From Plasmopara viticola (taxonomy: Eukaryota; Oomycota; Peronosporomycetes; Peronosporales; Peronosporaceae), in assembly GCA_001695595.3 (NCBI GenBank), contig MBPM02000001.1, forward strand, positions 1-64,000: a stretch of DNA of 64,000 nucleotides, in the 5' to 3' direction. Positions 21,610 to 33,537 of this stretch are shown here, piece after piece. Each line of letters starts with the position of its first letter. Position 1 is the first letter of the stretch. A program made the position numbers and the translations under genes. The notes below the pieces were generated by a model. It made no database searches, was not told the origin of the DNA, and saw only the letters and a list, made by a program, of their open reading frames with translations.

Positions 21610-21682
21610 TCCCATATAGTCTAGGCGGTTAGGATAGCTGGCTTTCACCCAGCAGACCCGGGTTCGAGTCCCGGTGTGGGAA
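21610..21682 (+). tRNA. tRNA-Glu: tRNA-Glu(UUC) copy 56
   Basis: Consensus. Trailer TATCATTT; step 384. Confidence 0.96.
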
Positions 21683-21993
21683 CATTGTGCTATCATTTGC
21701 TCTTTTTTGGTCACTCAATCTTCACTTTTGGTTAGAAGGCGCTCTCTTTAGGGACTTTATGCTCGCGTTCCAAACAATGTTAGTCTTCGCTTTGATTTAT
21801 AATCGTGACAATATCTGCATACGCGCTCGATAAAAAAAAGAAATATCGCTATTCTCAAGCGCTTCTATTCTAGAAGAATGTGAAGAGAGCAAGAATACCA
21901 ATGGTGTAGTTTTCTGCTCTCGTCTTTCGTGCGTGTGAGTATAAGATGTACGTGTGTTGATGTGACTGTTTGGTAGGTTGTCTACTTAAGCCT

Positions 21994-22066
21994 TCCCATA
22001 TAGTCTAGGCGGTTAGGATAGCTGGCTTTCACCCAGCAGACCCGGGTTCGAGTCCCGGTGTGGGAA
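21994..22066 (+). tRNA. tRNA-Glu: tRNA-Glu(UUC) copy 57
   Basis: Consensus. Trailer TATATTT; step 382. Confidence 0.96.
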
Positions 22067-22375
22067 CATTGTGCTATATTTGCTCTTTTTTGGTCACTCA
22101 ATCTTCACTTTTGGTTAGAAGGCGCTCTCTTTAGGGACTTTATGCTCGCGTTCCAAACAATGTTAGTCTTCGCTTTGATTTATAATCGTGACAATATCTG
22201 CATACGCGCTCGATAAAAAAAAGAAATATCGCTATTCTCAAGCGCTTCTATTCTAGAAGAATGTGAAGAGAGCAAGAATATTAATGGTGTAGTTTTCTGC
22301 TCTCGTCTTTCGTGCGTGTGAGTATAAGATGTACGTGTGTTGATGTGACTGTTTGGTAGGTTGTCTCTTAAGCCT

Positions 22376-22448
22376 TCCCATATAGTCTAGGCGGTTAGGA
22401 TAGCTGGCTTTCACCCAGCAGACCCGGGTTCGAGTCCCGGTGTGGGAA
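22376..22448 (+). tRNA. tRNA-Glu: tRNA-Glu(UUC) copy 58
   Basis: Consensus. Trailer TATCATTT; step 384. Confidence 0.96.
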
Positions 22449-22759
22449 CATTGTGCTATCATTTGCTCTTTTTTGGTCACTCAATCTTCACTTTTGGTTA
22501 GAAGGCGCTCTCTTTAGGGACTTTATGCTCGCGTTCCAAACAATGTTAGTCTTCGCTTTGATTTATAATCGTGACAATATCTGCATACGCGCTCGATAAA
22601 AAAAAGAAATATCGCTATTCTCAAGCGCTTCTATTCTAGAAGAATGTGAAGAGAGCAAGAATATTAATGGTGTAGTTTTCTGCTCTCGTCTTTCGTGCGT
22701 GTGAGTATAAGATGTACGTGTGTTGATGTGACTGTTTGGTAGGTTGTCTACTTAAGCCT

Positions 22760-22832
22760 TCCCATATAGTCTAGGCGGTTAGGATAGCTGGCTTTCACCC
22801 AGCAGACCCGGGTTCGAGTCCCGGTGTGGGAA
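22760..22832 (+). tRNA. tRNA-Glu: tRNA-Glu(UUC) copy 59
   Basis: Consensus. Trailer TATCATTT; step 383. Confidence 0.96.
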
Positions 22833-23142
22833 CATTGTGCTATCATTTGCTCTTTTTTGGTCACTCAATCTTCACTTTTGGTTAGAAGGCGCTCTCTTTA
22901 GGGACTTTATGCTCGCGTTCCAAACAATGTTAGTCTTCGCTTTGATTTATAATCGTGACAATATCTGCATACGCGCTCGATAAAAAAAGAAATATCGCTA
23001 TTCTCAAGCGCTTCTATTCTAGAAGAATGTGAAGAGAGCAAGAATACCAATGGTGTAGTTTTCTGCTCTCGTCTTTCGTGCGTGTGAGTATAAGATGTAC
23101 GTGTGTTGATGTGACTGTTTGGTAGGTTGTCTACTTAAGCCT

Positions 23143-23215
23143 TCCCATATAGTCTAGGCGGTTAGGATAGCTGGCTTTCACCCAGCAGACCCGGGTTCGA
23201 GTCCCGGTGTGGGAA
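23143..23215 (+). tRNA. tRNA-Glu: tRNA-Glu(UUC) copy 60
   Basis: Consensus. Trailer TATATTT; step 378 (a few bases missing after AAGAATA in the spacer). Confidence 0.96.
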
Positions 23216-23520
23216 CATTGTGCTATATTTGCTCTTTTTTGGTCACTCAATCTTCACTTTTGGTTAGAAGGCGCTCTCTTTAGGGACTTTATGCTCGCGT
23301 TCCAAACAATGTTAGTCTTCGCTTTGATTTATAATCGTGACAATATCTGCATACGCGCTCGATAAAAAAAGAAATATCGCTATTCTCAAGCGCTTCTATT
23401 CTAGAAGAATGTGAAGAGAGCAAGAATATGGTGTAGTTTTCTGCTCTCGTCTTTCGTGCGTGTGAGTATAAGATGTACGTGTGTTGATGTGACTGTTTGG
23501 TAGGTTGTCTACTTAAGCCT

Positions 23521-23593
23521 TCCCATATAGTCTAGGCGGTTAGGATAGCTGGCTTTCACCCAGCAGACCCGGGTTCGAGTCCCGGTGTGGGAA
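23521..23593 (+). tRNA. tRNA-Glu: tRNA-Glu(UUC) copy 61
   Basis: Consensus. Trailer TATATTT; step 382. Confidence 0.96.
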
Positions 23594-23902
23594 CATTGTG
23601 CTATATTTGCTCTTTTTTGGTCACTCAATCTTCACTTTTGGTTAGAAGGCGCTCTCTTTAGGGACTTTATGCTCGCGTTCCAAACAATGTTAGTCTTCGC
23701 TTTGATTTATAATCGTGACAATATCTGCATACGCGCTCGATAAAAAAAGAAATATCGCTATTCTCAAGCGCTTCTATTCTAGAAGAATGTGAAGAGAGCA
23801 AGAATACCAATGGTGTAGTTTTCTGCTCTCGTCTTTCGTGCGTGTGAGTATAAGATGTACGTGTGTTGATGTGACTGTTTGGTAGGTTGTCTACTTAAGC
23901 CT

Positions 23903-23975
23903 TCCCATATAGTCTAGGCGGTTAGGATAGCTGGCTTTCACCCAGCAGACCCGGGTTCGAGTCCCGGTGTGGGAA
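23903..23975 (+). tRNA. tRNA-Glu: tRNA-Glu(UUC) copy 62
   Basis: Consensus. Trailer TATATTT; step 382. Confidence 0.96.
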
Positions 23976-24284
23976 CATTGTGCTATATTTGCTCTTTTTT
24001 GGTCACTCAATCTTCACTTTTGGTTAGAAGGCGCTCTCTTTAGGGACTTTATGCTCGCGTTCCAAACAATGTTAGTCTTCGCTTTGATTTATAATCGTGA
24101 CAATATCTGCATACGCGCTCGATAAAAAAAGAAATATCGCTATTCTCAAGCGCTTCTATTCTAGAAGAATGTGAAGAGAGCAAGAATACCAATGGTGTAG
24201 TTTTCTGCTCTCGTCTTTCGTGCGTGTGAGTATAAGATGTACGTGTGTTGATGTGACTGTTTGGTAGGTTGTCTACTTAAGCCT

Positions 24285-24357
24285 TCCCATATAGTCTAGG
24301 CGGTTAGGATAGCTGGCTTTCACCCAGCAGACCCGGGTTCGAGTCCCGGTGTGGGAA
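24285..24357 (+). tRNA. tRNA-Glu: tRNA-Glu(UUC) copy 63
   Basis: Consensus. Trailer TATATTT; step 383. Confidence 0.96.
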
Positions 24358-24667
24358 CATTGTGCTATATTTGCTCTTTTTTGGTCACTCAATCTTCACT
24401 TTTGGTTAGAAGGCGCTCTCTTTAGGGACTTTATGCTCGCGTTCCAAACAATGTTAGTCTTCGCTTTGATTTATAATCGTGACAATATCTGCATACGCGC
24501 TCGATAAAAAAAAGAAATATCGCTATTCTCAAGCGCTTCTATTCTAGAAGAATGTGAAGAGAGCAAGAATACCAATGGTGTAGTTTTCTGCTCTCGTCTT
24601 TCGTGCGTGTGAGTATAAGATGTACGTGTGTTGATGTGACTGTTTGGTAGGTTGTCTACTTAAGCCT

Positions 24668-24740
24668 TCCCATATAGTCTAGGCGGTTAGGATAGCTGGC
24701 TTTCACCCAGCAGACCCGGGTTCGAGTCCCGGTGTGGGAA
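24668..24740 (+). tRNA. tRNA-Glu: tRNA-Glu(UUC) copy 64
   Basis: Consensus. Trailer TATCATTT; step 384. Confidence 0.96.
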
Positions 24741-25051
24741 CATTGTGCTATCATTTGCTCTTTTTTGGTCACTCAATCTTCACTTTTGGTTAGAAGGCGC
24801 TCTCTTTAGGGACTTTATGCTCGCGTTCCAAACAATGTTAGTCTTCGCTTTGATTTATAATCGTGACAATATCTGCATACGCGCTCGATAAAAAAAAGAA
24901 ATATCGCTATTCTCAAGCGCTTCTATTCTAGAAGAATGTGAAGAGAGTAAGAATATTAATGGTGTAGTTTTCTGCTCTCGTCGTTCGTGCGTGTGAGTAT
25001 AAGATGTACGTGTGTTGATGTGACTGTTTGGTAGGTTGTCTACTTAAGCCT

Positions 25052-25124
25052 TCCCATATAGTCTAGGCGGTTAGGATAGCTGGCTTTCACCCAGCAGACC
25101 CGGGTTCGAGTCCCGGTGTGGGAA
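25052..25124 (+). tRNA. tRNA-Glu: tRNA-Glu(UUC) copy 65
   Basis: Consensus. Trailer TATATTT; step 382. Confidence 0.96.
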
Positions 25125-25433
25125 CATTGTGCTATATTTGCTCTTTTTTGGTCACTCAATCTTCACTTTTGGTTAGAAGGCGCTCTCTTTAGGGACTTTA
25201 TGCTCGCGTTCCAAACAATGTTAGTCTTCGCTTTGATTTATAATCGTGACAATATCTGCATACGCGCTCGATAAAAAAAGAAATATCGCTATTCTCAAGC
25301 GCTTCTATTCTAGAAGAATGTGAAGAGAGCAAGAATACCAATGGTGTAGTTTTCTGCTCTCGTCTTTCGTGCGTGTGAGTATAAGATGTACGTGTGTTGA
25401 TGTGACTGTTTGGTAGGTTGTCTACTTAAGCCT

Positions 25434-25506
25434 TCCCATATAGTCTAGGCGGTTAGGATAGCTGGCTTTCACCCAGCAGACCCGGGTTCGAGTCCCGGTG
25501 TGGGAA
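25434..25506 (+). tRNA. tRNA-Glu: tRNA-Glu(UUC) copy 66
   Basis: Consensus. Trailer TATCATTT; step 382. Confidence 0.96.
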
Positions 25507-25815
25507 CATTGTGCTATCATTTGCTCTTTTTTGGTCACTCAATCTTCACTTTTGGTTAGAAGGCGCTCTCTTTAGGGACTTTATGCTCGCGTTCCAAACA
25601 ATGTTAGTCTTCGCTTTGATTTATAATCGTGACAATATCTGCATACGCGCTCGATAAAAAAAGAAATATCGCTATTCTCAAGCGCTTCTATTCTAGAAGA
25701 ATGTAAAGAGAGCAAGAATATTAATGGTGTAGTTTTCTGCTCTCGTCTTTCGTGCGTGTGAGTATAAGATGTACGTGTGTTGATGTGACTGTTTGGTAGG
25801 TTGTCTCTTAAGCCT

Positions 25816-25888
25816 TCCCATATAGTCTAGGCGGTTAGGATAGCTGGCTTTCACCCAGCAGACCCGGGTTCGAGTCCCGGTGTGGGAA
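25816..25888 (+). tRNA. tRNA-Glu: tRNA-Glu(UUC) copy 67
   Basis: Consensus. Trailer TATCATTT; step 384. Confidence 0.96.
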
Positions 25889-26199
25889 CATTGTGCTATC
25901 ATTTGCTCTTTTTTGGTCACTCAATCTTCACTTTTGGTTAGAAGGCGCTCTCTTTAGGGACTTTATGCTCGCGTTCCAAACAATGTTAGTCTTCGCTTTG
26001 ATTTATAATCGTGACAATATCTGCATACGCGCTCGATAAAAAAAAGAAATATCGCTATTCTCAAGCGCTTCTATTCTAGAAGAATGTGAAGAGAGCAAGA
26101 ATACCAATGGTGTAGTTTTCTGCTCTCGTCTTTCGTGCGTGTGAGTATAAGATGTACGTGTGTTGATGTGACTGTTTGGTAGGTTGTCTACTTAAGCCT

Positions 26200-26272
26200 T
26201 CCCATATAGTCTAGGCGGTTAGGATAGCTGGCTTTCACCCAGCAGACCCGGGTTCGAGTCCCGGTGTGGGAA
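26200..26272 (+). tRNA. tRNA-Glu: tRNA-Glu(UUC) copy 68
   Basis: Consensus. First of 28 copies in a row with trailer TATATTT; step 382. Confidence 0.96.
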
Positions 26273-26581
26273 CATTGTGCTATATTTGCTCTTTTTTGGT
26301 CACTCAATCTTCACTTTTGGTTAGAAGGCGCTCTCTTTAGGGACTTTATGCTCGCGTTCCAAACAATGTTAGTCTTCGCTTTGATTTATAATCGTGACAA
26401 TATCTGCATACGCGCTCGATAAAAAAAAGAAATATCGCTATTCTCAAGCGCTTCTATTCTAGAAGAATGTGAAGAGAGCAAGAATATTAATGGTGTAGTT
26501 TTCTGCTCTCGTCTTTCGTGCGTGTGAGTATAAGATGTACGTGTGTTGATGTGACTGTTTGGTAGGTTGTCTCTTAAGCCT

Positions 26582-26654
26582 TCCCATATAGTCTAGGCGG
26601 TTAGGATAGCTGGCTTTCACCCAGCAGACCCGGGTTCGAGTCCCGGTGTGGGAA
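26582..26654 (+). tRNA. tRNA-Glu: tRNA-Glu(UUC) copy 69
   Basis: Consensus. Trailer TATATTT; step 383. Confidence 0.96.
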
Positions 26655-26964
26655 CATTGTGCTATATTTGCTCTTTTTTGGTCACTCAATCTTCACTTTT
26701 GGTTAGAAGGCGCTCTCTTTAGGGACTTTATGCTCGCGTTCCAAACAATGTTAGTCTTCGCTTTGATTTATAATCGTGACAATATCTGCATACGCGCTCG
26801 ATAAAAAAAAGAAATATCGCTATTCTCAAGCGCTTCTATTCTAGAAGAATGTGAAGAGAGCAAGAATATTAATGGTGTAGTTTTCTGCTCTCGTCTTTCG
26901 TGCGTGTGAGTATAAGATGTACGTGTGTTGATGTGACTGTTTGGTAGGTTGTCTACTTAAGCCT

Positions 26965-27037
26965 TCCCATATAGTCTAGGCGGTTAGGATAGCTGGCTTT
27001 CACCCAGCAGACCCGGGTTCGAGTCCCGGTGTGGGAA
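26965..27037 (+). tRNA. tRNA-Glu: tRNA-Glu(UUC) copy 70
   Basis: Consensus. Trailer TATATTT; step 382. Confidence 0.96.
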
Positions 27038-27346
27038 CATTGTGCTATATTTGCTCTTTTTTGGTCACTCAATCTTCACTTTTGGTTAGAAGGCGCTCTC
27101 TTTAGGGACTTTATGCTCGCGTTCCAAACAATGTTAGTCTTCGCTTTGATTTATAATCGTGACAATATCTGCATACGCGCTCGATAAAAAAAAGAAATAT
27201 CGCTATTCTCAAGCGCTTCTATTCTAGAAGAATGTGAAGAGAGCAAGAATATTAATGGTGTAGTTTTCTGCTCTCGTCTTCGTGCGTGTGAGTATAAGAT
27301 GTACGTGTGTTGATGTGACTGTTTGGTAGGTTGTCTACTTAAGCCT

Positions 27347-27419
27347 TCCCATATAGTCTAGGCGGTTAGGATAGCTGGCTTTCACCCAGCAGACCCGGGT
27401 TCGAGTCCCGGTGTGGGAA
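27347..27419 (+). tRNA. tRNA-Glu: tRNA-Glu(UUC) copy 71
   Basis: Consensus. Trailer TATATTT; step 382. Confidence 0.96.
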
Positions 27420-27728
27420 CATTGTGCTATATTTGCTCTTTTTTGGTCACTCAATCTTCACTTTTGGTTAGAAGGCGCTCTCTTTAGGGACTTTATGCTC
27501 GCGTTCCAAACAATGTTAGTCTTCGCTTTGATTTATAATCGTGACAATATCTGCATACGCGCTCGATAAAAAAAAGAAATATCGCTATTCTCAAGCGCTT
27601 CTATTCTAGAAGAATGTGAAGAGAGCAAGAATACCAATGGTGTAGTTTTCTGCTCTCGTCTTTCGTGCGTGTGAGTATAAGATGTACGTGTGTTGATGTG
27701 ACTGTTTGGTAGGTTGTCTCTTAAGCCT

Positions 27729-27801
27729 TCCCATATAGTCTAGGCGGTTAGGATAGCTGGCTTTCACCCAGCAGACCCGGGTTCGAGTCCCGGTGTGGGA
27801 A
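27729..27801 (+). tRNA. tRNA-Glu: tRNA-Glu(UUC) copy 72
   Basis: Consensus. Trailer TATATTT; step 382. Confidence 0.96.
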
Positions 27802-28110
27802 CATTGTGCTATATTTGCTCTTTTTTGGTCACTCAATCTTCACTTTTGGTTAGAAGGCGCTCTCTTTAGGGACTTTATGCTCGCGTTCCAAACAATGTTA
27901 GTCTTCGCTTTGATTTATAATCGTGACAATATCTGCATACGCGCTCGATAAAAAAAGAAATATCGCTATTCTCAAGCGCTTCTATTCTAGAAGAATGTGA
28001 AGAGAGCAAGAATATTAATGGTGTAGTTTTCTGCTCTCGTCTTTCGTGCGTGTGAGTATAAGATGTACGTGTGTTGATGTGACTGTTTGGTAGGTTGTCT
28101 ACTTAAGCCT

Positions 28111-28183
28111 TCCCATATAGTCTAGGCGGTTAGGATAGCTGGCTTTCACCCAGCAGACCCGGGTTCGAGTCCCGGTGTGGGAA
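28111..28183 (+). tRNA. tRNA-Glu: tRNA-Glu(UUC) copy 73
   Basis: Consensus. Trailer TATATTT; step 382. Confidence 0.96.
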
Positions 28184-28492
28184 CATTGTGCTATATTTGC
28201 TCTTTTTTGGTCACTCAATCTTCACTTTTGGTTAGAAGGCGCTCTCTTTAGGGACTTTATGCTCGCGTTCCAAACAATGTTAGTCTTCGCTTTGATTTAT
28301 AATCGTGACAATATCTGCATACGCGCTCGATAAAAAAAAGAAATATCGCTATTCTCAAGCGCTTCTATTCTAGAAGAATGTGAAGAGAGCAAGAATATTA
28401 ATGGTGTAGTTTTCTGCTCTCGTCTTTCGTGCGTGTGAGTATAAGATGTACGTGTGTTGATGTGACTGTTTGGTAGGTTGTCTCTTAAGCCT

Positions 28493-28565
28493 TCCCATAT
28501 AGTCTAGGCGGTTAGGATAGCTGGCTTTCACCCAGCAGACCCGGGTTCGAGTCCCGGTGTGGGAA
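28493..28565 (+). tRNA. tRNA-Glu: tRNA-Glu(UUC) copy 74
   Basis: Consensus. Trailer TATATTT; step 383. Confidence 0.96.
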
Positions 28566-28875
28566 CATTGTGCTATATTTGCTCTTTTTTGGTCACTCAA
28601 TCTTCACTTTTGGTTAGAAGGCGCTCTCTTTAGGGACTTTATGCTCGCGTTCCAAACAATGTTAGTCTTCGCTTTGATTTATAATCGTGACAATATCTGC
28701 ATACGCGCTCGATAAAAAAAAGAAATATCGCTATTCTCAAGCGCTTCTATTCTAGAAGAATGTGAAGAGAGCAAGAATACCAATGGTGTAGTTTTCTGCT
28801 CTCGTCTTTCGTGCGTGTGAGTATAAGATGTACGTGTGTTGATGTGACTGTTTGGTAGGTTGTCTACTTAAGCCT

Positions 28876-28948
28876 TCCCATATAGTCTAGGCGGTTAGGA
28901 TAGCTGGCTTTCACCCAGCAGACCCGGGTTCGAGTCCCGGTGTGGGAA
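28876..28948 (+). tRNA. tRNA-Glu: tRNA-Glu(UUC) copy 75
   Basis: Consensus. Trailer TATATTT; step 383. Confidence 0.96.
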
Positions 28949-29258
28949 CATTGTGCTATATTTGCTCTTTTTTGGTCACTCAATCTTCACTTTTGGTTAG
29001 AAGGCGCTCTCTTTAGGGACTTTATGCTCGCGTTCCAAACAATGTTAGTCTTCGCTTTGATTTATAATCGTGACAATATCTGCATACGCGCTCGATAAAA
29101 AAAAGAAATATCGCTATTCTCAAGCGCTTCTATTCTAGAAGAATGTGAAGAGAGCAAGAATACCAATGGTGTAGTTTTCTGCTCTCGTCTTTCGTGCGTG
29201 TGAGTATAAGATGTACGTGTGTTGATGTGACTGTTTGGTAGGTTGTCTACTTAAGCCT

Positions 29259-29331
29259 TCCCATATAGTCTAGGCGGTTAGGATAGCTGGCTTTCACCCA
29301 GCAGACCCGGGTTCGAGTCCCGGTGTGGGAA
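29259..29331 (+). tRNA. tRNA-Glu: tRNA-Glu(UUC) copy 76
   Basis: Consensus. Trailer TATATTT; step 382. Confidence 0.96.
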
Positions 29332-29640
29332 CATTGTGCTATATTTGCTCTTTTTTGGTCACTCAATCTTCACTTTTGGTTAGAAGGCGCTCTCTTTAGG
29401 GACTTTATGCTCGCGTTCCAAACAATGTTAGTCTTCGCTTTGATTTATAATCGTGACAATATCTGCATACGCGCTCGATAAAAAAAAGAAATATCGCTAT
29501 TCTCAAGCGCTTCTATTCTAGAAGAATGTGAAGAGAGCAAGAATATTAATGGTGTAGTTTTCTGCTCTCGTCTTTCGTGCGTGTGAGTATAAGATGTACG
29601 TGTGTTGATGTGACTGTTTGGTAGGTTGTCTCTTAAGCCT

Positions 29641-29713
29641 TCCCATATAGTCTAGGCGGTTAGGATAGCTGGCTTTCACCCAGCAGACCCGGGTTCGAGT
29701 CCCGGTGTGGGAA
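29641..29713 (+). tRNA. tRNA-Glu: tRNA-Glu(UUC) copy 77
   Basis: Consensus. Trailer TATATTT; step 383. Confidence 0.96.
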
Positions 29714-30023
29714 CATTGTGCTATATTTGCTCTTTTTTGGTCACTCAATCTTCACTTTTGGTTAGAAGGCGCTCTCTTTAGGGACTTTATGCTCGCGTTC
29801 CAAACAATGTTAGTCTTCGCTTTGATTTATAATCGTGACAATATCTGCATACGCGCTCGATAAAAAAAAGAAATATCGCTATTCTCAAGCGCTTCTATTC
29901 TAGAAGAATGTGAAGAGAGCAAGAATATTAATGGTGTAGTTTTCTGCTCTCGTCTTTCGTGCGTGTGAGTATAAGATGTACGTGTGTTGATGTGACTGTT
30001 TGGTAGGTTGTCTACTTAAGCCT

Positions 30024-30096
30024 TCCCATATAGTCTAGGCGGTTAGGATAGCTGGCTTTCACCCAGCAGACCCGGGTTCGAGTCCCGGTGTGGGAA
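30024..30096 (+). tRNA. tRNA-Glu: tRNA-Glu(UUC) copy 78
   Basis: Consensus. Trailer TATATTT; step 382. Confidence 0.96.
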
Positions 30097-30405
30097 CATT
30101 GTGCTATATTTGCTCTTTTTTGGTCACTCAATCTTCACTTTTGGTTAGAAGGCGCTCTCTTTAGGGACTTTATGCTCGCGTTCCAAACAATGTTAGTCTT
30201 CGCTTTGATTTATAATCGTGACAATATCTGCATACGCGCTCGATAAAAAAAGAAATATCGCTATTCTCAAGCGCTTCTATTCTAGAAGAATGTAAAGAGA
30301 GCAAGAATACCAATGGTGTAGTTTTCTGCTCTCGTCTTTCGTGCGTGTGAGTATAAGATGTACGTGTGTTGATGTGACTGTTTGGTAGGTTGTCTACTTA
30401 AGCCT

Positions 30406-30478
30406 TCCCATATAGTCTAGGCGGTTAGGATAGCTGGCTTTCACCCAGCAGACCCGGGTTCGAGTCCCGGTGTGGGAA
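30406..30478 (+). tRNA. tRNA-Glu: tRNA-Glu(UUC) copy 79
   Basis: Consensus. Trailer TATATTT; step 381. Confidence 0.96.
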
Positions 30479-30786
30479 CATTGTGCTATATTTGCTCTTT
30501 TTTGGTCACTCAATCTTCACTTTTGGTTAGAAGGCGCTCTCTTTAGGGACTTTATGCTCGCGTTCCAAACAATGTTAGTCTTCGCTTTGATTTATAATCG
30601 TGACAATATCTGCATACGCGCTCGATAAAAAAAGAAATATCGCTATTCTCAAGCGCTTCTATTCTAGAAGAATGTAAAGAGAGCAAGAATACCAATGGTG
30701 TAGTTTTCTGCTCTCGTCTTTCGTGCGTGTGAGTATAAGATGTACGTGTGTTGATGTGACTGTTTGGTAGGTTGTCTCTTAAGCCT

Positions 30787-30859
30787 TCCCATATAGTCTA
30801 GGCGGTTAGGATAGCTGGCTTTCACCCAGCAGACCCGGGTTCGAGTCCCGGTGTGGGAA
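30787..30859 (+). tRNA. tRNA-Glu: tRNA-Glu(UUC) copy 80
   Basis: Consensus. Trailer TATATTT; step 383. Confidence 0.96.
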
Positions 30860-31169
30860 CATTGTGCTATATTTGCTCTTTTTTGGTCACTCAATCTTCA
30901 CTTTTGGTTAGAAGGCGCTCTCTTTAGGGACTTTATGCTCGCGTTCCAAACAATGTTAGTCTTCGCTTTGATTTATAATCGTGACAATATCTGCATACGC
31001 GCTCGATAAAAAAAAGAAATATCGCTATTCTCAAGCGCTTCTATTCTAGAAGAATGTGAAGAGAGTAAGAATATTAATGGTGTAGTTTTCTGCTCTCGTC
31101 TTTCGTGCGTGTGAGTATAAGATGTACGTGTGTTGATGTGACTGTTTGGTAGGTTGTCTACTTAAGCCT

Positions 31170-31242
31170 TCCCATATAGTCTAGGCGGTTAGGATAGCTG
31201 GCTTTCACCCAGCAGACCCGGGTTCGAGTCCCGGTGTGGGAA
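31170..31242 (+). tRNA. tRNA-Glu: tRNA-Glu(UUC) copy 81
   Basis: Consensus. Trailer TATATTT; step 383. Confidence 0.96.
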
Positions 31243-31552
31243 CATTGTGCTATATTTGCTCTTTTTTGGTCACTCAATCTTCACTTTTGGTTAGAAGGCG
31301 CTCTCTTTAGGGACTTTATGCTCGCGTTCCAAACAATGTTAGTCTTCGCTTTGATTTATAATCGTGACAATATCTGCATACGCGCTCGATAAAAAAAAGA
31401 AATATCGCTATTCTCAAGCGCTTCTATTCTAGAAGAATGTGAAGAGAGTAAGAATATTAATGGTGTAGTTTTCTGCTCTCGTCTTTCGTGCGTGTGAGTA
31501 TAAGATGTACGTGTGTTGATGTGACTGTTTGGTAGGTTGTCTACTTAAGCCT

Positions 31553-31625
31553 TCCCATATAGTCTAGGCGGTTAGGATAGCTGGCTTTCACCCAGCAGAC
31601 CCGGGTTCGAGTCCCGGTGTGGGAA
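31553..31625 (+). tRNA. tRNA-Glu: tRNA-Glu(UUC) copy 82
   Basis: Consensus. Trailer TATATTT; step 383. Confidence 0.96.
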
Positions 31626-31935
31626 CATTGTGCTATATTTGCTCTTTTTTGGTCACTCAATCTTCACTTTTGGTTAGAAGGCGCTCTCTTTAGGGACTTT
31701 ATGCTCGCGTTCCAAACAATGTTAGTCTTCGCTTTGATTTATAATCGTGACAATATCTGCATACGCGCTCGATAAAAAAAAGAAATATCGCTATTCTCAA
31801 GCGCTTCTATTCTAGAAGAATGTGAAGAGAGCAAGAATACCAATGGTGTAGTTTTCTGCTCTCGTCTTTCGTGCGTGTGAGTATAAGATGTACGTGTGTT
31901 GATGTGACTGTTTGGTAGGTTGTCTACTTAAGCCT

Positions 31936-32008
31936 TCCCATATAGTCTAGGCGGTTAGGATAGCTGGCTTTCACCCAGCAGACCCGGGTTCGAGTCCCGG
32001 TGTGGGAA
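31936..32008 (+). tRNA. tRNA-Glu: tRNA-Glu(UUC) copy 83
   Basis: Consensus. Trailer TATATTT; step 382. Confidence 0.96.
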
Positions 32009-32317
32009 CATTGTGCTATATTTGCTCTTTTTTGGTCACTCAATCTTCACTTTTGGTTAGAAGGCGCTCTCTTTAGGGACTTTATGCTCGCGTTCCAAAC
32101 AATGTTAGTCTTCGCTTTGATTTATAATCGTGACAATATCTGCATACGCGCTCGATAAAAAAAGAAATATCGCTATTCTCAAGCGCTTCTATTCTAGAAG
32201 AATGTGAAGAGAGTAAGAATATTAATGGTGTAGTTTTCTGCTCTCGTCTTTCGTGCGTGTGAGTATAAGATGTACGTGTGTTGATGTGACTGTTTGGTAG
32301 GTTGTCTACTTAAGCCT

Positions 32318-32390
32318 TCCCATATAGTCTAGGCGGTTAGGATAGCTGGCTTTCACCCAGCAGACCCGGGTTCGAGTCCCGGTGTGGGAA
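32318..32390 (+). tRNA. tRNA-Glu: tRNA-Glu(UUC) copy 84
   Basis: Consensus. Trailer TATATTT; step 383. Confidence 0.96.
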
Positions 32391-32700
32391 CATTGTGCTA
32401 TATTTGCTCTTTTTTGGTCACTCAATCTTCACTTTTGGTTAGAAGGCGCTCTCTTTAGGGACTTTATGCTCGCGTTCCAAACAATGTTAGTCTTCGCTTT
32501 GATTTATAATCGTGACAATATCTGCATACGCGCTCGATAAAAAAAAGAAATATCGCTATTCTCAAGCGCTTCTATTCTAGAAGAATGTGAAGAGAGCAAG
32601 AATATTAATGGTGTAGTTTTCTGCTCTCGTCTTTCGTGCGTGTGAGTATAAGATGTACGTGTGTTGATGTGACTGTTTGGTAGGTTGTCTACTTAAGCCT

Positions 32701-32773
32701 TCCCATATAGTCTAGGCGGTTAGGATAGCTGGCTTTCACCCAGCAGACCCGGGTTCGAGTCCCGGTGTGGGAA
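32701..32773 (+). tRNA. tRNA-Glu: tRNA-Glu(UUC) copy 85
   Basis: Consensus. Trailer TATATTT; step 381. Confidence 0.96.
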
Positions 32774-33081
32774 CATTGTGCTATATTTGCTCTTTTTTGG
32801 TCACTCAATCTTCACTTTTGGTTAGAAGGCGCTCTCTTTAGGGACTTTATGCTCGCGTTCCAAACAATGTTAGTCTTCGCTTTGATTTATAATCGTGACA
32901 ATATCTGCATACGCGCTCGATAAAAAAAGAAATATCGCTATTCTCAAGCGCTTCTATTCTAGAAGAATGTGAAGAGAGCAAGAATACCAATGGTGTAGTT
33001 TTCTGCTCTCGTCTTTCGTGCGTGTGAGTATAAGATGTACGTGTGTTGATGTGACTGTTTGGTAGGTTGTCTCTTAAGCCT

Positions 33082-33154
33082 TCCCATATAGTCTAGGCGG
33101 TTAGGATAGCTGGCTTTCACCCAGCAGACCCGGGTTCGAGTCCCGGTGTGGGAA
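33082..33154 (+). tRNA. tRNA-Glu: tRNA-Glu(UUC) copy 86
   Basis: Consensus. Trailer TATATTT; step 383. Confidence 0.96.
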
Positions 33155-33464
33155 CATTGTGCTATATTTGCTCTTTTTTGGTCACTCAATCTTCACTTTT
33201 GGTTAGAAGGCGCTCTCTTTAGGGACTTTATGCTCGCGTTCCAAACAATGTTAGTCTTCGCTTTGATTTATAATCGTGACAATATCTGCATACGCGCTCG
33301 ATAAAAAAAAGAAATATCGCTATTCTCAAGCGCTTCTATTCTAGAAGAATGTGAAGAGAGTAAGAATATTAATGGTGTAGTTTTCTGCTCTCGTCTTTCG
33401 TGCGTGTGAGTATAAGATGTACGTGTGTTGATGTGACTGTTTGGTAGGTTGTCTACTTAAGCCT

Positions 33465-33537
33465 TCCCATATAGTCTAGGCGGTTAGGATAGCTGGCTTT
33501 CACCCAGCAGACCCGGGTTCGAGTCCCGGTGTGGGAA
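33465..33537 (+). tRNA. tRNA-Glu: tRNA-Glu(UUC) copy 87
   Basis: Consensus. Trailer TATATTT; step 383. Confidence 0.96.
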
